From Ciona intestinalis (taxonomy: Eukaryota; Chordata; Ascidiacea; Phlebobranchia; Cionidae), in contig NC_020166.2 of NCBI RefSeq assembly GCF_000224145.3, positions 9,977,006-10,041,005 of the forward strand: a stretch of 64,000 nucleotides of DNA, in the 5' to 3' direction. Under the pieces are notes generated by a model, which was given only the letters and a program-made list of their open reading frames with translations, was not told the origin of the DNA and did not search any database. Shown here one piece after another: positions 15,001-30,000 of the stretch (its first letter is position 1; each line of letters starts with the position of its first letter). The translations under genes were made by a program, and so were the position numbers.

Positions 15001-18000
15001 AGATTGAATACAGAAAGCAAGGAGAGAAAGAGGCCGAAGCAAACAAAGGATACCTAACTTGTTTGGAAGATATGCCAAAGATGAAACACGCAAAGAAGGT
15101 AAACATTCTCTTCTTCTAAACTTTTTTGTTACTCTCTCTTTTCTAAACTTAATTAAAATTGCTCATTATCAACGAAGAAAGCATCAATTGATAGTTTCTC
15201 TGTTTTTTCCAATTAAGCTTGTTCTTTTTTCTTTAAGCAACCTTATTTTCTCTTTTTTATTATCCTTATTTTGAAAATATCAAACCAAGATAAACCACAA
15301 AACATTAACACTCCTTGAAACTTCACATTAGATGAGGGATGTCTTCAGTGATTTCCGTTACAAAGAAGCTTATGAGAACGAGAAAGGAATTGTGTTCTAT
15401 CCCTACTTTTTAACTCCACAATATGAAAATCAAGTGAAAGCTGGAAAACTTCAAAGCCAGGTAAAAAGAAATAACTTAAACTTACATTTTTTTATCAAAA
15501 TTTTGTTATTTTAATAATAAACAAACCTATATTAAGAAAATGTTTTAAGTTATGTTTATACCCCCACCGAAGGAACAACATCTTTATTTTACAATCTTTG
15601 CCAATTTTTCAATTGATTCAGCCTCTCATTACTACATGTGCTAAGAACAACGAACGTAACTTATTAAACCTCGCGTCGCAGTGGCAATGACAGTTGTATA
15701 ACACGAGTGTTCTGTTTGTACAAATTATGAAACAATTATAACACTACAATAATATTTGTACATATAGTGATAAAATATCTTCATACATCTTATTATGAAA
15801 CCATAGGTTTGACAATATGTAGAATATTCTTAACATACTGTAATTAAAACTATCTTTACAACCTGATGTTTCCAGAATGTATATACAAAGAAAGCAGAGG
15901 AAGGCAGACACACCTTCAAACTCACAACTGACCAACCAAACTTTAAACAAGCAAAAGTGGCAAATAATCTTATTTCTGATGTAAGTACAAATAACCTTTG
16001 GAAAAATTAATGGAGTGACTGACTAATTAAACAGGGATAATAGGCCAACCCTGGCCTAAATCGTAGAACCCGTGCCGTTACCTGCTGGAGGACCATGCCC
16101 ATATAAATAAGAATGGGCAAATTTAATATTTCATAAGAAATAATTTTTTCTAATCGAAAAATGTCTTATGTTTTCGTAGTATCCGTTCCTTTACTATATT
16201 TTTCGACACCAGAATCGTTCAACTTAATGAGCACCAGATTAGGGGTCAGATTCGCAGAATTTATTACAAGTTATGAAATTGTTTTTAATTTATATTTGTT
16301 TACCTACAGCTCAAGTACAGACAACCCCACAAAGGCAAAGGAGCCAAAGTAAAGGATTCCCGAGACGTACCATCTATCTTACACTCAAAGAAAATGCAGG
16401 AGTTGTTCAGTGGTATAAGATACAGGAACGAATATGAAAAAATCAAAGACAAATATCATCTTGATGTTTCTACACCAAGTATTGTCAACGCTAAGCGAGC
16501 ATCTCAATTACTAAGTGATGTAAGGATACTGTTATTTGTTAATATGAAACATGTAAATGCTATTGGTATTATAAAGGAATAACATAGGTCTATTACTTAT
16601 CCAGAACAACTTGGAATTTGATCTAGGGTGTCTTTTTGGAGATTGCCATTGGTTTTTAAGGAAGATTGGCTGAGAAAGTTATACTGTATAGTGTATAATA
16701 TAAATGTATGACTGTTCCCATAACATTTTTATTTGTATATACTTAGTATGGAGCTCAACAGTAGCTAGTACTTGTTAGGGCATGGGGAAAATACCATAAT
16801 CCTCACTTATAAAACTTAATGTTTTACAAATTTAGAAAATTATTGATTTAACTCTGAATTCCACAAACAGACTTTATGCTTAACAACTTTTTTCCAAGTT
16901 AATTACACTGTTTTAATAGCAATAGTTTTTAAACTTATAACTCCTACAAACATATTTTATGCTTTATAATATTTATTCTACTTCCCAGACAACATACAAA
17001 GAGGAATACAACAAGGAGAAAGGCCAACCTTTTGACACTTACCAGGATTCCCTTCAAATGAAACACATGCGCACAATGCCTGACAAACTCAGTGAAGTAT
17101 GAGATGTAAAATATTAATATATATGAATAACTTCATTAGAAAGCAACATAATACATATAATGTTGTTTGGAGATGAAAACTTAAAAAGACAGAATTATTC
17201 TATTCTAAGTGGGTGAGGTTTCACAGTGTGGCACTCAAAGATCCTAGGATTTAGGCCAGGAATGGCCCATTACCCCATAAAGATAGTAACTTTAACTACA
17301 AAATTACTGTGTTTACAAATTACATACAAAAATAGGCACAACTTATTTATGTGTATAGATATACACAAACATGGACGCGTAATAGTATTTACTGAAAATC
17401 TTTCAATTTAACACTGAAACTAAAATATATATGAATTAGGTGCTGCTACAAAGATATGACTTGATATTTAACTGTTTTTTCTACCCTGAGTGGTAAGAAT
17501 GTAACTTTTAACATTGGACTTGTGTTGTAGAATAAATATAGACAAGATTTGATTCTATCACTCGCTATGAATTAGTAGACAAACCTGGCTATATCTGACT
17601 AGTAAGCATACAGGTCTTTCCTTTAATAAACTGTGTACCCTTAAACTTTTATGTTGTAGAACAAATATCGACAAGATTTGATTCTTTCCCGTGGGAAAGT
17701 CATTCAAGTTGCTGACACTCCTTGGTTGGCAACTTCTAAACGCGCTCAACAGTTCATCAGCCATGTAAGGATCTTTTCTGGTGTATAAACCATACAGCAT
17801 GATATATGTAGTGTTTAATAATTTGTATTACACAGTATACCAAGTCTATGCTTGTACCACATGAGTGGATATTTCACAATACACTATAGTATATACTTGT
17901 ATTATGATTTTTATTTTGGTCTGGCGAGAATTTTGCTGACGTCATATTCAGGTCATATTGAACGTAGTTTATGACGCAATTATTCAATGATATATATTAC

Positions 18001-21000
18001 ACAAATAAGCTTTATTTCTAAATGCGATAGCAAAGATCAAATTAATTTAAACCACATAGAAAATGGAATAAGCAACAAAATGACGGCCTTCTGGGTAAAA
18101 AGTACTTAAGTAAAAATTTCCAATGTTTTGTGACAGATCAAGTACGGCCAGAAAAGTGGACGAAAGTTGAAATGCAAGTTCCAGCCGGATAAATTCAACA
18201 AACACGTGAAGAATGTGACCGACAGTATCAGTGCTGCAAAGTAAGCTGTGATAATAGTGTGTATTGTGTATAATACAAGGCTATATATGTCCTACTATTA
18301 CATGTGCTGTCATACAGTAGTGAGAGCCCTTGGGTCTTATTGAGATGTAACCAGATTCATGGTTTTATGGCTCCACTTTTATTGGTGTATGTCTCCTTAG
18401 GTCACTCAACAGTAATTGCTTCAACCCATAAGTTACAAAGGGGCTTATCAATCTAGAATAATAAGAAACTGAACAATAATTTCTACAAAGTTACATATTG
18501 GAATAACTCTTAAATTGGAAGACTATGACACTTCACAACTGTGTTTAAGTTCTTGCAGTTGCCTCTGACACACTTTTATTTATTGCATGTTCCAGTATTT
18601 TGATATTAACATCTCATTCGTTGCTTCCATTGTGAGTGTATGTCCTTGGACAACATGCAATTGCTCCAACATGGTGGTTAATAATATGTTTCCCAAATTA
18701 TCAGCCAAACCTATAAAAAATCCTAAAAAATATATAATCACTCACAAGTAGCACAAATAAAAAAAAAATTACATTCATTCATTTATTCTTATATACAGAT
18801 ACCATGATGATTACGAAAACTTTTTCCGAGGTAACTTGATACCAATACCTGAAACACCAGAGACCAAGCAAGCAATGATGAATAGTAAACTGTTTAGCAA
18901 GGTAAGAAGGTATTCCTATTTCTATAGTAGGGTGGGGGAAGATGGGACTCCTTTTCATTCTATTTTCTCGTCCCATTTGGTAGTAAACAAAGAAAATTCA
19001 AAGAATTATAAAACTGTGTCCTTGCGACTCCAATAGACCGTTTTTAATTGTTTAAAACACAATTAGGATATCTGGATATTATGTGCTAAAGGTCCCATCT
19101 TCCCCCACCATACTATATAGATATTCCACAAACCTTTTGATTGTGTAAATTGAAACAACAAAAAGACGAGTAAACTGTTTAGCAAGTTAATAAAGTATTT
19201 ATATCTTAAGAGCTGAGGTTTTGTGTGCTCCCTGGAGTAACTCTACTGTAACTAGACCAGACATGGATTTTATTTTATATGTGTTCGTTTCATATTTTTA
19301 AATTGACAAGCATAAACTAGTTAACATATTGAGATAAATGTGTTTTATTAAACTTTAGTTTTACACAGCTGAGAAAAACATGAAAACACTTATTATTTTA
19401 TTTTTATTACATTTTCAACTTGATTTAACGGTAAATTAACTTTTATTAAAACATGCTTTTGTTAGAATTATTTGAAAAACAACATTAATATTATAATGAC
19501 TTCATTTGTCTCTTTGATTACGGTAGCGAAAATTAGAAGTATTTAAAACGATAGAATATAGCGACAAAACAATAGTTGTTGAAACAGACTTGCAGTTAAA
19601 AACTTACATTTAATTGGAAAAATAAAATAAAAGTGGTCATTACAAAAAAGGTTGATTTCTTTATTTTAAACAGAGTGGTTACAAACAAAAGGCAAAAGAA
19701 GACCAACAGCATTATCTTCTTGTTCCTGATGATCCCGAGTTCCAAAGGTTGAAGGATGCAGCAACATATCTTAGCGATATTGCATACAAGGGTGAGGCAC
19801 AAAAAGAGCATTCACATTTCACAACAGTGTCCGACACACCTACGATGGTGAAAGCAAAAGAAAGCCAAGAAATGCAGAGCGAGGTAACTTGTTTGTTATA
19901 TACTTCGCTACATAAATAAATTATAGCTAAACTCTTTATTTTTACTAAATTCTATTTGATGTACTTTTTAAAGATTTTGTTTAACACATCATTTGAACAT
20001 TAAAATATTTCATAAAAATTAACCAATTTGTTTAAACACTAAACTTGTACCACCAACCTAATGTACCTATATTTTTAATCCAGAAAACATACAAAGGAAA
20101 CTTGAAAAAAGATTTAGCAACTGGTTTCCAACTTCCGTCTGAAGGAACCGCCACAATGCAACAACAATGTTATGCTTCAACGCTCACAAGTGACAAGGCG
20201 TATAAAGATAAAGGTAGCTGTTAACAAATTTTAAAAAAGTTAACAAAATCTTACAAAAAAACAAAAAAATGTTAACAAAATCTTAACTGTTAACAAATTT
20301 TAAATGGTGCTTACGATAACCAAGTTTACAAAGTTACAATAAGGCATGAATCATAAATATCAGCAAAATGACAGTCATTAGGAAACAGTTATGGTTAAAA
20401 TAATAAAATATTTAAAATAAGCAAATACGTTGCAAGTCTAGTTTCTAAAATTAACATTATTAGTCAACTCATGTGAAACTGAGGGTTTTAACAGAAAATA
20501 ATTGTGTGTTTTGATTTCTAGCTGAACAGCTCGTTCATGACCCAACTGCATTCACTCAGATGAAAGAAACAAGAGAAACCGGTCATGCTAAGAAAGTCAC
20601 TCACACCATTAGTGATGTAATTACATGCATTGTTATATTATTCTATTAATTCTATGTGGGTGAGGTTCTTGTTAAGGACATGGCATTTAGGCACGAGTTG
20701 GCCGATTACCCCAACAATGTATATGCACATTCTAATCTATATGGATGAGGTCCTACACCCCCACCCAGGCAGCTTGTGTATGATGTCAGTTTTACTTTGT
20801 TTGTTATTCTGTTATGTCATAATACAAGGATTAACATGCTTTTTTTTGAAAAAGAACAAATACCCACAGACCAAAATAGTTTGGAAACAGATCAAAGTCC
20901 CACCCGTATATATTATGTATTGTTATGTCTTCATATTACATATATTAATTTGCTTGGTATTGAAACATATACTGTGTGTTATGTTTTATATTACACATTA

Positions 21001-24000
21001 ATATACTTTGCTTTGAAACAGATCAAGTACAAAGAGCTTGCAAAGAAACGTCTTCACCAAGTCCATCCAACAGAGGAAGACCCATGGATGAAGAAAGCAA
21101 AGGAAGTCAACAAACATATAAGTGATGTAAGAATTAATTAGAAATATTATATTAGTGACACAAATAGTACAAAAAATGTAAATTCCTTCCCATATTTCTG
21201 ATGCATTCTTGCCGAATAGCAGATGAAACTTTGAAAATACACTATTTTGTTACCAGATGAATGACTAAAACATTATTTTTATTTATCTATTAGCAAAAGT
21301 AACAGAATAAAATTCTTTAAAATAACAGGCTGCTGTTTGTATAAAGGGTAATGATTTCTGGCTAACAAAATCGGTGCACTTTTTTAACTAGAGAGGTTTT
21401 TTGATTTAAACTATTTATCATGTATAAAAGCCCTGTTGGAGGCAAATGGTTATCCCATTACTGATATAATTTCTCTAGAAATAACAGAAAAATCCAAATT
21501 AATGTAAAACAACTCGCAGGTCAGGGTATGCCAACACTTATATATAAATCTTCACGCAATTTAGGTTACATACAAATCAAAGGACAAAGACATGGCCCAC
21601 CAATACAAACTAAAGGAATCTGACAACTTCATGAAGCATGCTAAAAATGTAAGATTCTGCTATGAAGTAATAATTTATAAGTGAGCACGTGGTGTATGAA
21701 ACAGAACACCTGTGTTATAATGACTAGTGTTTTCCTTTCACCTGCTATGAATATCAAGTATGACTTGTCTAGAGCTGTAACACAGCATTTAGACTATTAT
21801 AATCACTGTCGTTGCCCCATCATGTGGGGATAAATAAGTTACGTATGTGGTAACTTTTAAATGGACATGTGATGTATGAAACAAAAACCCGTGTTATAAC
21901 GGCTGTTGTCCCCTAAGTTTAAATAAGTTACATTCATTCACAACAATACTTATTGTAACAGGTGCGTGATAATATAAGTGAAGCAAACTATAAGAAAGAT
22001 TTTAATGAAAACATTGGAGTTTGTTGGTCTTCTCATCCACATGAACAAAAGTTCCTTCATGCAAAGAAAGTGGGAGATCTTGTTAGTCAGGTGAGTGCAT
22101 TACAGTGGACGAAAAATCTCCCTAAAACATCTTAGTCCCACAAATTACAGCGGGAAAATAATTCTTAAACTAGTCTCGCTATTTCAGTTCCCCTAAAAAT
22201 CCATGTCACGCGTCATAAATTAGCGTTGGGAAAGAATTTTTTCTTGATATAGATTGTTAAAGGAAAATCCCTCCTAAAATCTAAATCCCATAAATTATAG
22301 TAAATTACAGTGGGGGAATCTTGTAATAAACTAGTCTTAATATTCCAGTACATTAAGGTTTTTCTTGTGGTATTTTGTAATATTTAAATAGTTCCCAATT
22401 AACTATTACATGGGATGGAACTCATTCTTAGCCAGTTGTTCTTTAATTAATCTTGTTATTCCAGTATTGTTTTAAACTATGTACTTAAATTTTTTGCCAA
22501 AAAATATGCAAACAAAATATGCTCTAGTAGTGTGCAAAAAAACGATCTTACATTTTCCTACACAAAAATGATCCTCCATTTTCCTTATGAACTTCATAAA
22601 CCCCAGTTATTACAATACTGTTTGTTTGTGTAGAATAAATACAAGGAAGAAGCTCGTAAGATGAAAGGAAAATATCACATCCCACAAGACACTCCCGAGT
22701 TCGAACGCTTCAGAAAAGTTAAAGATGACGTCAGTGAGGTGAGTGTTCGCATTATGATGTCATAATTTGACCAATATTTGCCACTATTTGTTTTTTGTTT
22801 GTTAGTAATGGCCATTTTAGTCATAGTCTGTTTGGTGAACCCGATTATTTTGTATATCTCTGCGTCGTAAAAATGTGACAGTTGGTGAAATTTTAATTAT
22901 TGCTTTTAATTGGGCTTCATATATTACAAATTTATTGAAGCACTGTAGAGCAATTTTTGGCAACATGTAGCGAGCAACACATGTCAAATTTTAAGTAGCC
23001 TACACATCAGTATCATTCTGTATATTTTTTCAGTCGAAATACAAGGACAAAGCTGGAGAGTTTACCATACTGGAAAGCACACCAGATATTAAACATGCAA
23101 CTGAAGTGTCAACTCTTGTTAGCAAGGTTTGTGGATAACATTAATAATGTAATTGCTGTTTTAATAATGTAGGCGGATAGAACATTTGATCATGGTTTTA
23201 AAAACACCAATAATAATAATATAATAACTTTTATTTGCCTCTTCAATTACGGTAGCGAAGATTTGAAAATATTTTAAACGAAAAGACAGGATATAGCGAC
23301 AAAACAACATTTGTTAAAATACGCTTACAGTTAAAAACATATTTACATTTAGTTGGAAAATAATAAACGTGGTCGCTACACCTAGCAGACAGACGAGCCA
23401 TTTGTTTTAATTAAGTTAAACTTCTAATAGAAACAAAAGTGTGCGTAAAGACACGACCCGTACAATGATGTTATTGCTGTTTCTTATCATTTAGTCTGAT
23501 GAATAGACCTTAATAGTTAATCGGATCATGGTGTGAAAAACTAATGTGGAGAGAATGTAACCTTTTTATTCACGCATGATGGAACAATGATAGTCGTTAT
23601 AACATAGGTGTTCTGTGGATTTATAAACTCTTGCTGCTTCCAGCATTTTCGCTGACGAATAAACCTTAATACATTGATCATAATTTATAAAAATAGGTTG
23701 TAAAAAGCTGTTTTAAATTCATACCAAAGATAATTATTTACTGGAAGTTAAATCAGTTTTCACCAAACATCAGTACATTGTCTGATGTTTTAAAAGGTGT
23801 TTTGTGTTTGTTTTAAAATATAAAAAAACTGCTACCACTGAACTTACTTTTCAAGCATATTCGAATCCTTGCTTTGGAACCGCAAATCTAAACCATAATG
23901 TTTTAGAATAAATATAAAGAAGATTTTGAAAAAACGAAAGGCCAATATCAGACGATTGAGGATGATTTGAATATGAACCATGCAACACAAGTTAACAAGA

Positions 24001-27000
24001 TGCTAAGCAAGGTTTGTAGCGTAATAACATTTAGTACTGTGGGGTAAGATGGTACGCCGGTTCCACCTGTGTTCCGTAGTTCCCGATCGTTCGAGACAAA
24101 CTTGGGTATTCTGTATGGCTGAGATGGCAAGGCAAATCAGGAGATCTGGAATGTAAGCCAGAGTTGGTTTATTAATCATTGAACTGTCTGTCTAAATTAA
24201 TTTATTGAACAAATGAATGGATGACAATAATGACAGTAAATCTTATGATTTACCATGTATGTAACTTTATGGATTTTATTATTTTAATCACAGGCGGAAT
24301 ATAAGAAGAAGCACAAAGAAATGCAGAAGGAAGGTTATACACTTATCGCTAATCGTCCTGACACCGAACATATGCAAAAAGTACAAAGAAACGTCAGCGA
24401 TGTATGTAACCGTGGGTGTCGACTCATCATTATTTTTCATCATGAGTGTGGATTCATCAGCATGATTATCTTCATTCTTTTCATCATGACTGTGGATTCA
24501 TCAGCATGATTAACTTCATTCTTTTTCATCATGATTTTGGAGTGATCATGAATATTTCTATCATGAATATCTCTTCAAGCATGTAGTGTTTCTGACTCTT
24601 TCTTCTGTTTCTTCCTCCTCCTTCTTTTCTATTTCATTCAAGTTTTCACCAAACATTAAAGCTATCACTTCATTTCTTTTCCTTGAACAATGGGCTCTCC
24701 CAACATATCATCATCATCTTTATCTCTGTTTAATTTTGCTGTGAATAATCACTGTTATTGTTTTAATTATTTTCATTGTTGTGTTTGCTTGTTTTGTGTT
24801 TAATGCATGTCTATAAAACTTTATCATTTCTCTATTTTCTTATCTCTGTTTAATTTTACTGTGCATAAGCACCATTAATGTTTCAAATACTTTAATTTTC
24901 ATTTCAATTATTTTCTATGTTTGCTTGTATTGTTTTGTGTTACATGCATGTCTATATTACATCTTCAACATATTATATTACACACAGGTGACGTACAAGA
25001 AAGAAGCCAAGGATTCAACTGACAAAGAGTTCACCATCTTGGAAAAATCACCAGAGATTGAACATGCAGTGAACACGGCAAAGATGCAAAGCACTGTAAA
25101 TATTAAAGTCAAACATATTCACAAATTTTAGACCCACTGATAAACTTCAGCCTAAACCTACTGTAACACATTAGGTATTTTTAAGTGTATCAGAATAGTG
25201 TTCTTAAACCTAAAGGTGGCTATACACAGTATCAGGAATTAGTCCGTTTTGTCCGGATTTCGCTGCCGCATGCGGAATTGGACACGGGTTTGCATACGAT
25301 GCCGGATACTGTGTACAGCCACCTTAACTGTAAAATAAAAGTGTATTTGTAGAATAGTGTACCTGTACTAAGAAGAACAGCTTTGTAATATTGTAGTTGC
25401 AAGACACTTTAGTTTAACTCTCTGTGTTTAATTGCTTGTCAGAAATAAATTTTCTTTCGGGAAGGACTTGAGTTATTGCAAGCTTTATGATCATTGTATG
25501 GCATTAATATCGGCAACATCCTTTACAGGTTCACTACAAGCAGAAGGTTCAAGGTAAAGACATTGAGATGCTAAAGACGCCTTCAATGAAACATGTGATG
25601 GGAGCTAATAAGCTGCAGAGTGAGGTAGGTAATCATATGTATAGCAAAGAGGCCATATCCCATTAAACTGCCTATTGTTGTGATAATATTAATTAGTTTT
25701 CTAGCGCTTTTAGTACTTTTTACACTCAAAAGGTTGATTTGGTCTTCATAAAAAGTGTACCTATATAATCACCTGCAATGTTACATATGTGGTAACTCGT
25801 AAGCAGACACGAGATGTATGAAACAAAACACCCGTGTTATAAGGAATGTTCTTGCGGCAACTTAAGGGTAAAAAAGTGTTTATACTTTTACTCACTGTAG
25901 TGAAATGTTATACCATAATAAAGTGAAGGTTTTGATTTATTCCTGGTTTGTTCACAGCTTGAATACCGAAAGGAGTTCGACAAAGAAATTAAAGGGAAAG
26001 GCTGGAGATTCACTAAAGATACTCCTCAACAAAAGCATGTGGAGAATATTGGAAACGTGCAAAGCCAGGTTGGTTTAATCTAGTGCTTGTAAAACTATCA
26101 AAAATCAAATCAAAACGAAATAACAAAGTGTTGACATGTGGTGTCTAAAGATGGTAAATTACATAACTGAACAAAATTTTAACAACGATTAGTTTATTAA
26201 TAACACTGTGTAAAGACAGGCTTGTTATATCTAATGCTTTTAAACTGTTTACTGTAAAACAAACGTTGGTGTTACAGAACTATCACCAACTAACTAAAAA
26301 GATATGATAAATAAAGTATGCGGGGTCTAAAATTGTGAGTTTTTAAAATGATTGGTGTAATGCAAACAGTTGTGACTGAGCAAGAAGCTTGAAAAATGAA
26401 AGAAGAATATTTTGTTTTATTGCTTTGATTAACTTTGGTTATTTTATGTCTAGAGTCAGAAGAATTTTGTGTGGTCCTTACTTATTTAACAACCTAAATT
26501 AGATCTTTTTACATTTTAAAGGCTTATAAGTTTAACTCAAACTTATGTTGTTTATATCAGTACAAATACACAAAGAAGTACCGAGACAATGTTGGTACTG
26601 GTTTCACAAGTGTTACTGATAGACCAGATATTCTCCATGCAACATCATGCAAAGATGTCATCAGTGATGTAAGAATACCGTTTGTTTTGTACATATAACT
26701 ATAATTATGAAATTTTGTACTGCGTTTGCTAAAATACATGGTATATTTTCAAAAAAATAATATTTTGTCACAAAGATTTAAGTAGATTCATCAGTGATGT
26801 AAGGATACCATTTGTTTTTACATAATAACTTAACAATAAAATGTTTTACTGCATTAGCAGCAAGAATTTGTCCCAATTAATTAAATTGGTCTCAGATTTA
26901 TGTTAATGATATGCTTATAATAAATATATACTTTTAATTTTCAAGAATTTTTCTAAAACAAAATTTGTTTAAACCAAAAAAAGGGGTTAAAGTATTTATT

Positions 27001-30000
27001 ATAATCATCTTTTATTTGTCAAGAATGAATACAAACGCCGGCACCGAGCGATGACTGGAAAAGGTTACACCTTCACTCCTGATAACCCAAGTCAGGCCCA
27101 TGTTGAAGAGGTGACACACACACAGAGTGAGGTAAAATGATATGTACAACGAAAATTTTACAAAAATATAATACTTGGTTTACTATTTCTGATATTTTTG
27201 GGCTGAAAAGGTTGCTTTTGTCTTTATACATACAAAAAAATACATATCTATAATATTCATTCACAAATTGGATATGTTGTAACTCGTAAGAAGACAAAAG
27301 GTGTATAAAACAGAACACCTGTGTTATAACGACAGTCGTTGCCTACCACATGAGACAAGAGGATAAATAATGTAAACTCTTGCATTCATTCTAAGATGAA
27401 AATGTTTCGCTTTTACTTTTAGCTTCAATATCGCCGAAAATACGACAACACTGGCAAAGCTTGGCAGGTTGAAGATTCTCCATCTCTCGGACATTTCAAG
27501 GAAGCTCAGAAACTTGTAGACAATGTAAGCTTATTGACAAACAAGAAAATATCACTGGTTTTCAAAAAAATGAGCTTTTTTAGGAGTTCGATAAATATTT
27601 AAAGTTAACAAAATGGTTTTTCAGTAGTAGCGAGATACTTTAAAACCCAGATTGCAATAAATGTAATTTCTTTGTTATCTGAATTATTTTATAGCTTTCT
27701 AAGCTCTGGCTTTAGAAATAAATCTTGAGTTGATTGTAAAACTGTCTTTTGTAACAGATCGACTACAGAAAACAAGCGCGAGAAATAAACGCTCGTGGAA
27801 CGAATATGTCTGGTGATGTCACGCCTTCGTCACTTCACCACAAGAGAGCACAAGAGATCCTTGACGACAGAAAATACAAAGCTGATTACGAGAGGACAGT
27901 AAAAGGCAAAGGAATGACATTTGATCTTCACGGAACTCCGTCTATGAGTCACATCAAGCATGCAGAGGATATTAAGAGTGATGTAAGTTGTTAGGGCAAT
28001 GACTCAGGTGAATTAAACACAAATAATCTGGTTGGTTTATATGATACAATTGTCTTTATATTAAACACTAGTGTAAGTTAATATGGCAATAATTTGAGTG
28101 AAAAATAAAATTGTTTAGTAAGTTTCAATATAAGCATACAGCCCATGCATATAATAAGATTGTCTTCATTTCTATCTTGCAGATTCTGTATAAAGAAGGG
28201 TATGAAGCCACAAAAGGTCGGCCAACAGTCGTTATGGACGCCCCGCACATTATTAATGCTCAGAAAGCAAATGATCTTATTAGTGATGTAAGAGGAATTT
28301 ATATTTGTTTAATTTCTTCCAGTGTTCAAGTTCAAATTTATAAAATGAATGAAATGACTGGTTGTGGCCACTTTAGACAACTCAAAATTATTGTTGGCAA
28401 TCTATTAATTGGTACCTTTTCAATTTGAACATTTTTTTTTTGGAAGACCATATCTTAATGGTGTTTTATATATTTGAACATGTGTTCATATGAGGTTTAT
28501 CTTTCTAATACATGAATTGTCTAGCTATGGACATCCACCACTGAGTTGTAGGTATTTATAACAATTGATGGATAATATTAACACAGACATAATGGTAACT
28601 TGTAGGTTCAGGTGGGCACAATGTGTATGAAAGAGAACACCCGTGTTATAACAATGTCCTTTTCCAGTCACGTAAGGATAAATAAGTTACATACGTGGTA
28701 ACTTGTAAGCAGGCATTAGGTGTATGAAACAGAACACCCGTGTTATATCGACTGTTGTTTTCCGGGTAGCCAGGATACAGCAAGTTACATTCATTCAAAT
28801 TACATCAGGTTAAATACAAGCAAGATTACAATGAACGAAGAGGTCATGTACATTCGATGGTGGATACACCAGAGATGGTTCGTGCCAGGGAAAATCAGAG
28901 TTTCTTATCTCAGGTGAGATTTCATTGTTCTTACCATGCGGTTGATCAAACTAAGTGCTAATTAATGGATATGTAACATTAAGCATAAAATAACGACTAT
29001 TTTAACAACTGTGGTTTTGCTGGTGATTCCCTTCCTTTTGTTGTTTAAATAATATGATCTTCGCTCTTGTTTTAGAGAGTATAAATGACATTCCAACACA
29101 AATTTTGGGACTATTACATCATTACATATTTCAATTGTTATNNNNNNNNNNNNNNNNNNNNNNNNNNNNNNNNNNNNNNNNNNNNNNNNNNTGCTGCTGA
29201 GGTCGATCTAGAGGATCCAATCACGCCGACACACGTTAACAATTTACCTTCGTTCAGTGTACGTCGCATTGTAGCGAATAGCAACTTCTATACGCTAACA
29301 ACGATTAGATACTCAAAACATTTCCCAGCATAAAAGCGCAATTGTTCTATGAAGCAAACAACACCTTAAAGGCAATAAACCACTATTGTAATAATAATCG
29401 ACGCAACAATTGCTGCTGTGTTGCAACAATCTAATTGTTACTCAATCCCGAATAATCCACGTGTGGATTGGTACTGTGTCATAACAGAAATACGTGTTTA
29501 TCTAACTTTACGTAAGACTCGTAGTTATGATGCAACCGGTAAACTTGTTGCGCAATCAAAGCTAAATGCCCAAACTCGTCCAACCGCGCACGCGACCGTA
29601 ATCGCAAAGAGACAGCGTATTTGATGTTTCTCGTTTTTACTTTTTGTTATAAAATAGTATCGCCTCCCCGCTGATTTTAAAATCTAGGCGCCTATGGTTA
29701 TAACAATGTCCTTTTCCAGCCACGTAAGGATAAATAAGTTACATACGTGGTAACTTGTAAGCAGGCATTAGGTGTATGAAACAGAACACCCGTGTTATAA
29801 CGACTGTTGTTTTCCGGGTAGGATAAAGCAAGTTACATTCATTCAAATTACATCAGGTTAAATACAAGCAAGATTACAATGAACGAAGAGGTCATGTACA
29901 TTCGATGGTGGATACACCAGAGATGGTTCGTGCCAGGGAAAATCAGAGTTTCTTATCTCAGGTGAGATTTCATTGTTCTTACCATGCGGTTGATCAAACT

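Larger units (their letters stand above)
46..21126 (+). other. Neb: Nebulin super-repeat zone (exons 1-43), seven modules per super-repeat
   Basis: Exons: 46-150, 398-589, 1066-1191, 1574-1678, 2282-2401, 2577-2684, 2995-3105, 3356-3463, 3796-3900, 4735-4845, 5136-5240, 5419-5538, 5914-6021, 6348-6455, 6940-7047, 7306-7410, 7993-8100, 8375-8479, 9143-9330, 9743-9890, 10201-10305, 10618-10722, 11146-11253, 11383-11487, 11880-11993, 12492-12596, 12986-13093, 13448-13555, 13664-13753, 14114-14239, 14619-14726, 15003-15098, 15332-15460, 15876-15980, 16310-16519, 16989-17096, 17660-17764, 18137-18240, 18799-18901, 19674-19883, 20084-20213, 20522-20616, 21022-21126. A long module (38-40 residues, with a GY or GF near its middle) opens each super-repeat at 2282, 5419, 9143, 11880 and 15003. 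The register continues at 18137 and 21565 with shorter modules. Module 2 often reads YFPxHxT; module 5 often reads DKYHL or DKYN. Exons at 398, 16310 and 19674 hold two modules each; the pair 9143/9743 holds three. Confidence 0.85.

Noticed and set aside
20630..21001. Two overlapping long open frames
   Set aside because: They cover repeat D and intron sequence; the only supported coding part is the nebulin exon 21022-21126 in its own frame.
24033..24125. Further MITE copy (CTGTGGGGTAAGATGG)
   Set aside because: Only the left end resembles the MITE; neither the interior nor the right end is present.
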